64,000 bases of DNA from Laburnicola sp. R22_1. Lineage: Eukaryota > Ascomycota > Dothideomycetes > Pleosporales > Didymosphaeriaceae. How positions within the stretch are numbered: the first letter of the stretch is position 1; every line of letters starts with the position of its first letter. Where the stretch lies: positions 682,001 to 746,000 of the forward strand of contig JACONQ010000010.1 of assembly GCA_014281115.1 (NCBI GenBank), read 5' to 3'. A program made the position numbers and the translations under genes. This document shows positions 19,815 through 30,789 of the stretch, piece by piece. The notes under the pieces are model-generated. The model saw only the letters and a program-made list of their open reading frames with translations, did no database searches and had not been told where the DNA came from.

Positions 19815-22800
19815 ATGAGCAGTATTAGTTCTATTAGGAATATGTCACCGACCTCCTCCACGCGACACGCTTCAGATGTTTCGTCCAATATCTACCGTCG
19901 GTCTACAGGATGTTCCCCCATACCACGTAACTCCATGGATTCAGCGCCGGTCGAGAGGTGGGCGGGCTTGACGCGCACAGTGAGCAACTGGGATGGCTTA
20001 CGGAGAGTGAGCTCAATATCAATCTCGCTTTTAAGGGTGTTTGCTGACATTATGCTCAGGATCCGGACCTCTGGTTTGAAAATGGAGACTGCCTTGTCTA
20101 TCTTCACTCTTTCGGACAATCACGCCGCGGACCCTCGTTCTGCGTCCCATTCAGCGTGCTCAAGCAAACCAAGTGTGGCTCCATGTTCAGCCTTAGCTAT
20201 GTTAAAACCTCGGCATCGCCTATACCCGAATCCCATACCCCGAAACCGCTTGCTGGGACATCCAGTATACATATTTCTCCCGCGAACAAAGTGGACCTCT
20301 TTGTGGCGGCCCCAGAATTCACCACTCGAGAAGCCTCTTTCACGTGGCATATAACGACGCGCAACTTCTTCGCGTTCATATTTGGAAAACCATTGGTCGG
20401 GACTCATTTAGGGCAGGCATTGGTCGACCTCCAGGAACGGATGCAGCTTTTCCGGTCTGGGGGAGTTGATAACCATCGTGATTTGCTACAGTTTGCAGAC
20501 GCTCAAGGCTACCGAGACTTTGTCGATTGCCCCGACTATGCGCTGGCTATGCTCTATTATTCAGAACACTACCGACTGCGCGATGCGTGGATTGATGCTT
20601 TTGCACACTGCGTTGGCATGAACGATCGACTGGTCCGAAGTCCAGAGTTTGCAGTAAGTATGGTACGTCTCTCGCATTGAACAATGCTAACGTATTATAA
20701 GTCGCAATCACGGCTGACGAAGGCTCTGATCACTCGTGCTTATTTGGAAATGGACCTGCAACTCGACCGCACTACAATGGCTATACGGAACTTCTTAGAG
20801 GATGATCTGTCCCCTGCATACCTAGGGCTCACCGAAGCCACCCGATACCACCTCGATCGATTTAGGACCTTCCTGCATGGGTTCTACGTGGATAAATTCG
20901 GTTATTGGCCTCCACCAAAAGGCCCTTCGTTTTCGAAGGCGCTGTATCGGTCCCTGTATTTCGACTTCAAGAATTTGTACGACTATCTCGTTGACTTCGA
21001 TTCGACGACGGACCTTGCCACTCAGAAGCTAGCAAGTGGCGGCATATGTGTCCTGCAAAACGTCGACTCCTTTGACAAAAGACACGGATTTCCGCCCCTA
21101 GCGCATCCTCTTCCGTTGTTGCCACATGATCTTTCATCGGGGAAAAGAGTGCAGCCACAAAAATCACAAAACTCGTTGAAGGCACTGCCACTCAGGTCCA
21201 AGCAGTCTGAAAGCGAGAGAAGGGTGCACTACCTAACCGCCCGCACTGCTATTGCATTGGCGACGAACGGGGGAAACAACGCCATTTCAGGTTCCCCAAT
21301 CATCCAAGCTTATGCGCGCTTTGAGTGGAAATGCGCACCGAGTCTTCGAGAAGAAAGGGTTTCTCTGGCAGATGCTCGCAAAGTCAGATGGCTTTTGATC
21401 TACGGTACTCTGCAATATCTCGTAGCGGCGCTTCGAGCTCCGAAAGAGGTCCGCAACAGTGAGGACCCTTCTTATCCTCTATGTTGCTTTGTTACAGAAC
21501 ATTCAGCATGGCAGAATGGTGTAAGCGTTTCACCATCCACTGCTGCTCGGTCGGCCAACGTTATCAATAACTACCTTTCTGAACCTACCTCCGAGGTTAC
21601 CTCTCTAATGACACCGAGTACAGTCACTATCGAACCAGACTGTCAAACACATGACTATCTACTTCACACCAATAAAGACCCTGACAGTCGACCTATCTCT
21701 GTGGAGAACCCTGCTCCTCTGAAGTTTTTCCAGCCTTCCCGTACCTCTTCCATCCTCTCGCGTAGACGTCCCTCATTGTCCTCGTCAGGCTCGCACAGGT
21801 CAATCGGATCTCGCAGGAATAGCAGACGGCTCAGGTCGCCATCGCACTGCGAGGTTTTTGTTCAAGGGCACGAATATGGTCTCAGTAAAACATCCACAAC
21901 TGTACCGTCTCGGGCGGCATCTCAAATGGCCTCTCAGGTGGCCTCTCAGGTGGCATCTCAGATGGCATCTCAAGCCACGTCTCAGACTGTGTCCCAGGCC
22001 CCGTCACAGGCCCCGTCACGGACACCATCTCAGGCTCCATCACGAGCCTCATCATATCATCAATCTAAGAATGCTAGCGCCACACAACGCTCGTCGCGGT
22101 CCACGTTACCCGAGGGCGCAGGACCTGATACCTCTTGGCTGCGGCCAGCGACTCCTGACCCAATATCTCACGCACATGGCAAGCGCCCGGGTGACCTAGA
22201 GCTCGATTACAGAAATGTTTCAGAACCATTACGTACGCCCGTAGTCGACTCCTCATTCATGGATGAATTGACCACCACCATCATATCGTACACACCGGAA
22301 CAGCCTTCCTATCAGTCTGGGGGCGCTTCTTGTCAGGACAGTTCCCTATGGAGTGAAAGAGCGAGCTCGGAGTCTTCCAAATCAAGCCCTCGCGAGGAAC
22401 AAACAGAGTCTAAGATCAGCTCCATCCAGGAAAGTGGGCTTCTCGGTGGCCTGGTTCCCATTGAGAGCGCGAGGAGAGCGAGCACGAAGAGGAGGCCAAG
22501 ATTCCCGCAATCGACATCGACCAACAGCCCTACTAGACGTGGCTCGTTCCGGTTCAATTTCGATAAATCATTGTCATCGTTCTCCGATCCAGTACCCGAC
22601 TCCTCGGGACTAATAGCGTCCCAATCATGTATCGGAGCGGCCATAAATGAGCCTCCTTTTGCTCCGCAGCAGGTCGCTCGTGTTCCGCTGGCTGCGATAA
22701 AGTCCTCCCACGACTTCTCGAAAAAAGAAACGACAAGGGCAAGGACCAATTCAATCACCTGTCGAACTACCTCACTATCCAAATATGTAAAAGGCATCTC

Positions 22801-23074
22801 GCTATTACAGGTGCATCCTACATTAGCCACTAAACCCAAGCATGACATGGATTACTTTGACCACGTGTCCATGCCACTTGAGGCTAGAGACGTGCATACC
22901 GAAACATCTAGGAGCGGAACTACCCATTCGACTTCAGAAGGCATTCCGCCGCCACTCGTTACGAAAGTGACGAGGATTAATAAGGAAAATGTAAAATCTA
23001 AGCCTCGGGGTATTATCAAAGGCGATGAGAGGAAAACGAAGAAAGAAGGTTGGAAAATGCTGTGGAGGCGTTGA
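19815..23074 (+). CDS. large Ser-rich fungal protein of unknown function
   Basis: Exons 19815-20006, 20060-20653 and 20702-23074 give about 1,052 aa. The second intron could alternatively use GTACGT at 20662, adding three residues. The first 60 residues are Ser-rich. Exon 2 opens with DPDLWFENGDCLVYLHSFGQ and continues with VPFSVLKQTKC, a block I know from many uncharacterised ascomycete proteins (possibly of a DUF8004 type, not certain). It is followed by a helical region with DCPDYALAMLYYSEHYRLRDAWIDAF, ALITRAYLEMDLQL and LYFDFKNLYDYLVDFDS. From about residue 340 onward the chain is low-complexity, Ser/Pro/Arg-rich and contains an xASQ tetrapeptide repeat. No membrane segment or enzyme motif is visible. 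The architecture, a globular N-terminus with a long phosphorylatable tail, suggests a regulatory or scaffold role. Confidence 0.85.
21914..22052 (+). repeat. 12-bp coding tandem repeat (x-A-S-Q units)
   Basis: About eleven imperfect copies of a 12-bp unit related to GGCATCTCAGATG encode consecutive A-S-Q-x tetrapeptides around residues 667-712 of the large Ser-rich protein. Later copies drift to APSQ/APSR. The unit length preserves the frame, so copy number can vary between strains. Confidence 0.85.
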
Positions 23075-23439
23075 ACTGCATCGGTTTTCCCGCGCTGTTT
23101 ACTTTGCGTTGGTTTTCCCTCGCTATTTACTTTGCATGACCTTCCTTGTTCTTGTTCATCGTGATCAGCGTTGGAGCACAGTTTTGTCTGGCTTGCGCTG
23201 ATGGTTTCTCGCTTCTACCATCCCAAGCATACTTTCGCTTTTCTTCGTAGTATACCTGGCTTTAGTGCCGACGGAGGCGTTACATTCGTTGATGTTGCAG
23301 CAATTTGTTGCACGTTCTGTTCGAGCTTTGGAGGTTGGCGATGGCGTACGATGTGAGCATATTTAACTGCTTCTATAGCCACGTTCGTTCATAGTTGCTG
23401 GCGTAGAGCAAGGAAGCGAGGTTGTTGGTTACGTTGGGG

Positions 23440-25300
23440 TGATGTTTAGATGCGAGATGAACCATTTATATGGAAGCTGCGTATATAAAAATGTATAACG
23501 CGTTTGCAATCATTCCTTAGTAGTAATAGGAAAGTGAAGTTGGTACCTGCAATAATCGCTGCAATGTTAAACCACGTGTCGACTCACGCGATTATTAAAT
23601 CCTCATTTGAGCTTTACGCTGAAGTCTGAACTTGTATGCAATGAAGATTACATGGATAAGCTTTAGTCTTATAATTACAAGGTGCTTAGCATACGTTTAA
23701 TTTTGCTCTTGAAGCTGAATAGTTCAATTTTATACTAAACGCCCCTTTCATTTTAACTTATAAAATACTATTAGCAAAACACCAATAACATTTTCACCCC
23801 CTGCATTTGTGCGGTACTGTAACCACACCCCTCACACCTCAGCACGCCGTAGCAGGGATAGAAAACAAACAGGTCCATTAGAACGCAGGAGGTAAGAGTA
23901 AGAGTAGAGCACCTAGGCTTCCAGGATATACACTGCTAATAGATAGCATACAGAGCCGGAGGAATATTTTGGGCATTCCAAAATCCTTTAACGGGCCCAG
24001 GAGTGGCTACTGTAGGGCTAATTGAGATCGCAATACCAGCAGGAACATTACGTCCAGGTTCAACAGTGACTGGCCAGGAGAGAGAGCGCTGTTCGAGGTT
24101 TAGAGCCCGGTGTCTCGGGAGTGGTCGCCTGGTCGTCCGACGAGGCGTGAAGATCGGAATTTGCTCTTGAGGATCCAAGAATACGTATGGTGATACGTTG
24201 AGGGCGTCCTTATCGTGCTTATCACACAGTCGCCAAATCCCTAGGTTTCCAGCGTGAATTTATCGTCACCCAGAAGTACAAGGGGCACCCATCAAGAACG
24301 CATCTTCAGATGCGAACTCTCCGAATCCTCAAAATTCCAAGAGGAAATCTTTCAGTAATGTCCATGATTTCTGTAGTCTTGGGATCGTTCTGTTGGAGCT
24401 AGGGCTGAGAGAAAATGTGAAAGCAGCACAGGAAAGAGCCTCTAAATCATCGGGATTTGGCCAGTACAGTGCGGTCAAATTTTGCAAGTGGCTTTTGGAA
24501 AATGAAGTACCTAAACTTGCCTTCAAGATGGGTAAAGGGTATCGCGAGGCAACGAAGATCTGCATTGATAGTGGGTTTGAGAATACCGGCGACATCAAGG
24601 CTCAAGAAGAGCTCTACTTAAAGGTGGTAGATGGTTATAAGGTAAACTAGCATCGTGGGATACGTGCGTAATAGTCTAATTTTTGCCTTTGCGATTGTAG
24701 CTGCGTGATGACGGTAGCTCAGCTCAATAAACCCTACTCACATGCATCTTAGTCAATTCGTACATTCTTGAATATTTGAATTCCTACCTTAATGCTTATA
24801 ATATTGTCCATTCTACTTAGAGTTGTATTTTGCAAATTGTCCAGTTATCTCGTGTTTGGTTAAGATAAGGGAGCAAACTCTGCTTCTGAACTAGCCCACC
24901 ACCGCCCATGAATTCATTATCAAGACATGATAGAGTGGATTGTAGTGTCTCTCTTTTTTCTCTCTTTTTTTTGTGAACAAAGCTGCATCCCGCAACTATA
25001 CTATGGTAAAAAAAATATTAGTTATAACCTTTTTTTTGTGTACCAGCTCTGTGCAAAAATCTTGAATACATGTGGTAGTGTCTCTTATCTCCGATATACT
25101 AATTAATAACGCATAATCAAAGTAGCAGGTGGAGCGGATTACTGATCAGAACGGAAGACGGGGTTGTTGAATTTTCCGTTTCGGTGCGCCAACTACTTCA
25201 GGAGACAACGTCCGACAGCGGCATGTTTCAAGTATATGAACCTCCGCCAGGAAACATCAGTCTTCAACATCACTTGAACTTCCTCTTACCAGTACAATCA
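23440..25300. other. AT-rich island with decayed sequence
   Basis: Base composition drops here: hand counts of single 60-bp lines give about 30% GC at 23701 and 28% at 24781, against about 45-60% in neighbouring genes. Poly-T and poly-A runs are common (for example 24950-25040). It contains the kinase-like remnant at 24258-24650 and a minus-strand open stretch at 23936-24178 of unknown nature. No inverted-repeat ends or LTRs were recognised. The pattern fits an old insertion or gene degraded by repeat-induced point mutation, but no index was computed. Confidence 0.65.
24258..24650 (+). pseudogene. remnant of a protein-kinase-like C-lobe
   Basis: Immediately after an in-frame stop at 24255-24257 the frame reads IYRHPEVQG, then HDFCSLGIVLLELGL, and near the end EVPKLAFKMGKGYREATKICIDSGFE, closing at 24648-24650. 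This order (YRHPE, then a HDxxSLGIVLLE helix, then a KCL-type helix) matches the last part of the divergent kinase-like domains found in fungal HeLo/HET-S-associated proteins (the DUF7580-like type), in which the usual DFG and APE motifs are often degenerate. Nothing upstream can be joined in frame, no start codon or N-lobe is present, and the surrounding DNA is AT-rich, so it is very likely a gene fragment. Family assignment rests on these short motifs only. Confidence 0.6.
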
Positions 25301-25311
25301 TCCCTTTCACA

Positions 25312-26010
25312 ATGACGCCAAATTACTCCCTGCACGCGATCCCCGTGTACTGGGTACTCGCTCTATTCCCGCACATACACGCTGTATACAACCCACTTTC
25401 AACACCCACATCTGCATAATCTAACGCGAACTCAAGGTTTCGGCCCTCAAGAAAGCTCTCGAAAAAACGGGTAACAAATGGGTACGTGCAGCCCATCCAT
25501 CCATTGCTTGCACGCAGTATCATACAAGACCCACACCCGCACAATTACAAATACTTACTATATCGCTCAACACAGGACAACATCAACTCACGCAATCCGG
25601 AAACACTATCAAAATACCAAAAAGCCGTGCCGGCCGAGGCATGGGGCGCATTCCAGCGCAGCGAAGCAGCGCACAAGAACATGCTTGAGAATGCGCCGTT
25701 CTTTGTAGCGGCCGTTGTGGCGGGTGTTGTCGCTGGGTTGGACGCCGGTATGTCTGTTTTTTGTGCACTTTGAAAAATATGCGTACCGTGGATATGTGCC
25801 GTGATTTGGAATAAACTGATTTTGAGAACAGAGACGATGAATACCTCTGTTGGAGCGTATTTGGTGTTGCGGACGCTGTATGTAGCACAGTATATGAGGG
25901 GTACGGCGCAGAAGACGTCGTATCTGAGGTCGCTGAATTGGGTTGTTTCAGTGGGGGTGTTGATGAGGGTGTTTTGGAAGGCGGGGAATGCGGTTGCCGC
26001 GAGGGCGTGA
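25312..26010 (+). CDS. MAPEG-family membrane protein
   Basis: Four exons (25312-25383, 25437-25481, 25576-25747, 25832-26010) give 155 aa. MAPEG proteins (microsomal glutathione transferase and leukotriene-synthase-like) are four-helix integral membrane proteins. The predicted helices are the N-terminal one (IPVYWVLALFPHIHAV), AAHKNMLENAPFFVAAVVAG with the conserved Glu-Asn, a segment with VGAYLVLRTLYVAQYM, and SLNWVVSVGVLMRVF. The conserved NSRNPETLSKYQ loop after helix 1 and the ERSEAAHxNxLEN-like block match fungal MAPEG proteins. The small second exon of 15 codons is needed to connect helix 1 with that loop, and all phases agree. Whether this one has transferase or peroxidase activity is unknown. 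Confidence 0.9.
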
Positions 26011-26960
26011 GAGGTGGGGTGAGAGACACTCGGTCCTTTTCAAAGGTACTAATGTGACGAACTCATAGACAGCTATGTTGCCTGGCGGATCGCACATGGA
26101 TTTACGCCAATCTCTCTTGGGGTTAAATTGAGGAATTGCACCTTAGCGTTAGTTTTATCGATTCTTCCATCCACTTCCATCTGTATTTAACTTAACCTTT
26201 CACATGTTATGAGGCCCAACAGGGCGAAACCACAGCGCATCAGCTAGTGTCTTTGTCATGAGAGGCTGTGGTATCGACGCGCTTTGTACAAGCTACATCG
26301 ATGGCCGGCTGATATTCGCAACCTATGCGCCGCGGACTCAAACAGGCCACTTCTTGATGGCCTAAACTCTGCTAGTCCGCCCTGGGCTACTCAACACTGA
26401 TATTGGTGTCGCAGGACCGCTGCAGAATGCTCTTCCGGGGCGTGGTCATGCCGTGGTTCGGTGCAAGCATGTCTGTCTGCGCCCACACAGGCTTCGCACC
26501 CAATATTCCAGGCCTCGTCGATTGTGCCCCTTCAACTCCCCGTTGGTATCATATGCTCGCCATGCGTCTCTTGGGATGGATCCGAAGGGGTTGGAGAGCA
26601 AGCGCAGGATATCGTTCACATGCTCGGAGCTATAGATGGACTGGCAGGGAACAAGTCTCGAATGAGAGCGTGTGCGGCAATGATAGCCGGTCTCGGTTCG
26701 TCGGTCAGGGCTGCAGAGCACGTAGGGATAAAGTGGTGAGCTTGTAAGCGAAGGTCCACGAAAGTCTTGCCGTTTTCGGTGTACGGCGAGAACGGCCTGC
26801 GATACTCAAAGTGAGGTTGAGATAGTACTAGGGCTTGGTGGCAGGTGGCTTAGTCAGTGGTACAGCTTAGTCAGACCGACGATAGGTCGTCGGACCACCC
26901 CACGGGTTTGGACTTACTCTTAGCAACATCATAGCGACGTACCAAAGACATTACAGTACT
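26011..26960. other. intergenic, no gene confidently recognised
   Basis: This 950-bp stretch lies between the MAPEG gene and a small coiled-coil protein gene. An open stretch of about 90 codons exists around 26461-26739, but it has no recognisable motif and competes with equally long frames on both strands, so it is not called. Confidence 0.45.
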
Positions 26961-27533
26961 ATGGATAAATGCAGCGAGAACTCGATTGAAGACATGATCG
27001 GCATCATTCCCAAAGAGAGCATCGAGCAGATGATCGGCATTGGCGAAACCCCACAACCTCCAACTTCGACCTTTCCAGCATCCTCTCCACGTCCAAAAAG
27101 CTACCAAATGCTTAATCCTGGTGTCGTTAATTTTACGCGTCCGACAGATCCCAACTGGACGCCCCTCCCGCCACCTGACCCTCGCGATAATCTTGCGACC
27201 CTCGCCAATAAAATGGAAGCACTTGCCAGAGTGGTGATCGTGGGCGACAGTGTGATGGTATGGACTGATGGCAAGATGCTGACTGGTTGGGACCCCAAGA
27301 ATTCAATGAAAATGGCGGATGCCGAGGGTTTTCTCACCGAAGAAGAACTTGGAGAATTACAGACGATCAAGAATGTGCGCAAGATTGTGGAGGCTAGACA
27401 GCAACAGGTCAACACAGAGTTGAAAAGCCTACAGCGAGAGCTTCGAGCGAGTGTCAAGGCTGTGGAGGAGCGGAAGAAAATGCTGCGGGCGAGACTGACG
27501 ACAAGCGGCGGAAAGAAGCGAAAACGGGAGTAG
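26961..27533 (+). CDS. small uncharacterised coiled-coil protein
   Basis: A single exon of 190 aa starting at an ATG in a GTACTATGG context. I do not recognise it. Near the N-terminus there is a short imperfect duplication (IEDMIGI then IEQMIGI). Next comes a Pro-rich segment, then a compact region with VVIVGDSVMVWTDGKMLTGWD, and finally a charged coiled coil over residues 125-180 that ends in the basic tail KKRKRE, a plausible nuclear localisation signal. The open frame is long for the local base composition and has good codon usage, which supports a real gene, but it may be lineage-specific. Confidence 0.6.
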   Translation: MDKCSENSIEDMIGIIPKESIEQMIGIGETPQPPTSTFPASSPRPKSYQMLNPGVVNFTRPTDPNWTPLPPPDPRDNLATLANKMEALARVVIVGDSVMVWTDGKMLTGWDPKNSMKMADAEGFLTEEELGELQTIKNVRKIVEARQQQVNTELKSLQRELRASVKAVEERKKMLRARLTTSGGKKRKRE

Positions 27534-28448
27534 GAGCCTGGATACTCCGAGTGGTTGCGCAAGAACTTCTCTTATTTACCACACCCGTTCTATTTTTCGG
27601 CGAAGACGAAGTCCCCTTTAACCACCCTGGACTTACAGTTCGACAGTTGAACATCACACTCAGCATGCCCAGTAACAATATTATTTCGCACTATATAAGT
27701 TAGAGGTACATGCGCTTAAAAGAGTCATAGAGTTCAATATTCCGACCAACCGCAGCCTTCCTCTATCCTCGTTTTTACACTATTATAACAGTTCTAGATA
27801 CTTTGACGAGCGGGGTCAAGTTTACGCACTCTTGGATACAGCGGCTGATGGTCATGTTGTCGAGCCGCGCTATACCATCGATAGAACAATGACTTTCCCG
27901 GACTAATATGATACCATTCGAGCCTCTGAGAACGTTGGATGACTTGCTTGACATGGTCGTGATAATCATCTAGACATTGCGCTTGCGACACCCTCCTGCA
28001 ATGAGTGACCTTGCAACTCCGACTTACTCTAATCTCGAAACTCCACTCTACACATTTGAGTTCGGCAGACGTCCTCTATAGAACCACACAATACTACGCT
28101 TTACGCACGCCGACTACCCTGTCTCAGCGATACCGGAGACTTGCCTATATATGTACCTGTCCAGTATTGACGGAGAAGTAGTCGCTTCTTAGAGACTTCG
28201 TATTCTCGTCAAATAAAACCAGCAGGGTTGGACTGTTGATTTAAAAGGCCAATACAGCTATCTTCTAAAATATATCTCTGCGAAATCTCTTTGTAGCTGA
28301 GACGTGCTACTGTGTGCACATCTTGGTGTACTTTAGCTAGCGTATGTGCTAACTATTTGAGGTATAGACTCAAGGCATCTCACACATGTCGTGGTGACTG
28401 TTGCAGTGCTTACACTTTAACACCAACCATAACATCGCATGTACCAAC
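27534..28448. other. intergenic, no feature seen
   Basis: This 915-bp, moderately AT-rich spacer has frequent stops in all frames. No RNA gene or repeat was recognised. It should contain the promoter of the oxidoreductase gene downstream. Confidence 0.5.
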
Positions 28449-30033
28449 ATGGCTGCATTATTCACATACCTTCATCGCACTTATACTGGCTTTTACCCAC
28501 CTGTCGCGCGTAAAAAGGAAGGTGCTCTACGTTTCGGCATTCTTGGGGCTGCAAACATAGCGTGAGCCGACTTGCGGCGTAGGCCGCGATGATACTGACA
28601 CTTCGTCTCTAGGCCAACAGCCCTTATAACACCAGCAAAATCACATCCAGATGTCATTGTAGTCGCAGTTACAGCTCGTGATCCAAAGAAAGCAGAAGCG
28701 TTTGCACGGAAGCGTAATCACACACGGAACACGAGAACGAGCTGGCACAGTCGCTAATGGTACTTCTTAGATAACATTCCGACCGTGCACAAAACCTATG
28801 ATGGTACGAGCATTCTTATTTTGGATCGAAGAATTATCACAAGAGATGTTCAGATGGGTAGATGCAATGCGCTGATGCGATGTAGATCTTATCCATGACC
28901 CCAGCATCGACTGCATCTACAATCCTCTACCCAACGGCCTCCATTACGAATGGACGCTCAAAGCACTGGAGGCTGGGAAACACGTGCTCCTCGAGAAGCC
29001 GTCCGTATCTAATGCAGAAGAAGCAAAATCACTGTTCAGACACCCACTTTTCAACCAAGCAGATGCTCCAGTTCTACTCGAAGCCTTTCACTACAGATTT
29101 CATCCCGCTTGGCAGATTTTTCTTACACTGTTCAATGCAAAAGATATTGAACACGTGGAAGTCAAGAACTCCTTGTTCGCAGGGATGTTTCCGAGCGACG
29201 ATATTCGCTTCACGTATTCGCTCTCTGGCGGCGCGTTGATGGACTTTGGATCCTATGCGGTTAGGTAGGTATTTATACCAGAAAATGTATAAGAGTCTTG
29301 TTAATACCCTGCGCAGCAGTGTACGGTCAGCTTTTGCAGACGAGCCAAGCGAGGTCGCCTCTGCGGCCTATCGCCCTGTTCCAGATGGCTTCGACAAGCA
29401 GTGCGAGGAAGCTATCTTTGCTGAATATCTATTTCCTAATGGCGGGACTGCAAAAATCTCTGCGGACCTGGCTGCAAGAGGAAACTATCCGTTCCCAGTA
29501 GTGACCAGCAACTGGCCAAGCTTTAAGAACGCGCTTCCAACTTTAAGGCTCAAGTTGCGATCACAGACCGAGACGCTCGGTGACGGCATCGAGAAAGGGA
29601 CACAGAAAACAATTGTCTTCCACAACTACCTGGGTCCACATCTGTATCATCGCATTGACATCATTACCACAACGCAGACGAAGCAACACCAGAGCGGAAA
29701 AGTACTCAAAACCGAAGAGAAGGTGGACTATAAGAAGGCTTATAATTGGCACACGTCCGATGAAGGCCGAAAAGGCGAGGATTGGTTCTCAACTTATCGA
29801 TACCAGCTCGAAGGTGGGTTACCCTGTCCGAGACGCACATAATATATGTACTAACTTCCTGTTCTTCGCTTTGCACAGAGTTCGTGAACCGGGTAAAGAA
29901 GAGAGAAGGCTCTGGTGTGTGGGTCGATCCTGAAGAGTCGATCCGACAGATGGAAGTGATCGACTCGACGTATTTGAAAGCCGGTCTGCCTTTGAGGCCC
30001 ACGAGCAAGGCCCTCGAGACGCACAAGCCTTAA
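28449..30033 (+). CDS. Gfo/Idh/MocA-family NAD(P)-dependent oxidoreductase
   Basis: Six exons (28449-28561, 28613-28713, 28771-28803, 28886-29264, 29317-29813, 29879-30033) give about 425 aa. The Rossmann fold opens with LRFGILGAANIA, followed by VIVVAVTARDPKKAEAFA. The third exon is only 33 nt and supplies IPTVHKTYDG; without it the fold would lack its third strand. The hallmark LLEKPSV with the catalytic Lys follows NPLPNGLHYEWTLKALEAGKHV. The C-terminal half contains EAFHYRFHPAW and GGALMDFGSYAV, typical of the dimerisation and active-site sheet. Closest described relatives are D-xylose 1-dehydrogenase and dihydrodiol dehydrogenase types; the substrate here is unknown. The donor of the second intron (GTAATC) is unusual, but phase and conservation support it. 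Confidence 0.9.
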
Positions 30034-30789
30034 CGTAGTGATCGTTCAGCACATCCATCCATTTAAACACTCATATTCGTTAGGACTGATGCTGCACTCA
30101 ATTATGCTCCGGGCACGGCCACAGGACATTAGTATCTGTAGACAGCCGAGAAGAAGAAACATCAATTTGACATTCTCGAACAAGCGCATACCTAGTTATC
30201 TAGCTTGAACGTGCGTATCGATACAGTGGGTTTTGTGTGTGTTGCGATTAGGCATATAAATCTAGTGTCGGACGAGAGCTGTCATGGTGCCAATGGCATT
30301 CGTTTACTGGGAGCTTGTTTGTTTGATATGGAGGCTGATATGTATCAATTTCCAAGGTGTCGTAGAGATGCCAACATTTACAATCATCACACTTAATTGT
30401 ACAAACCACGGCTTATTGTGAAAGTAAGGAGAGAAATTGTGCACCAGTATCTACACTCAGTAGCTTAAGAATGATGCGATAGGCTAGTATATGATGGGTT
30501 GCGGAGCGCATCGTGCGAGGATCGTGCAACCACGAAACTCCCCAGGGCGACTGGGTACCCTTGGGCTCGCCATGTTTCAGGCCGCAAGCTTCCTTGCCAG
30601 TTTCGCACCTTAATTGGTTCATTGTTTGAACTTGCTCATTAGCGTATCCGGATGTCTTTGGCGTGGGGAACTGGAGATGGCTTACTCCGGAGTTAACCGC
30701 TTAGGGCCGGACATAAGTTCGGTCATCTTTGGCCACAGCTCCCGCGGCATTCCCAACTCACCGCTCCTCTACCCCATTATCGGCCCAGC
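30034..30789. other. intergenic, no feature seen
   Basis: This 756-bp spacer separates two plus-strand genes. No coding pattern, RNA gene or repeat was recognised. The last part should be the promoter of the WD40 gene. Confidence 0.5.

Noticed and set aside
23936..24178. 80-codon minus-strand frame in the AT-rich island
   Set aside because: No recognised family and its position in decayed DNA argues against a functional gene; it may be part of the same degraded insertion.
26461..26739. Possible 92-residue protein
   Set aside because: No motif and no splice support; equally long frames occur on both strands over the same bases.
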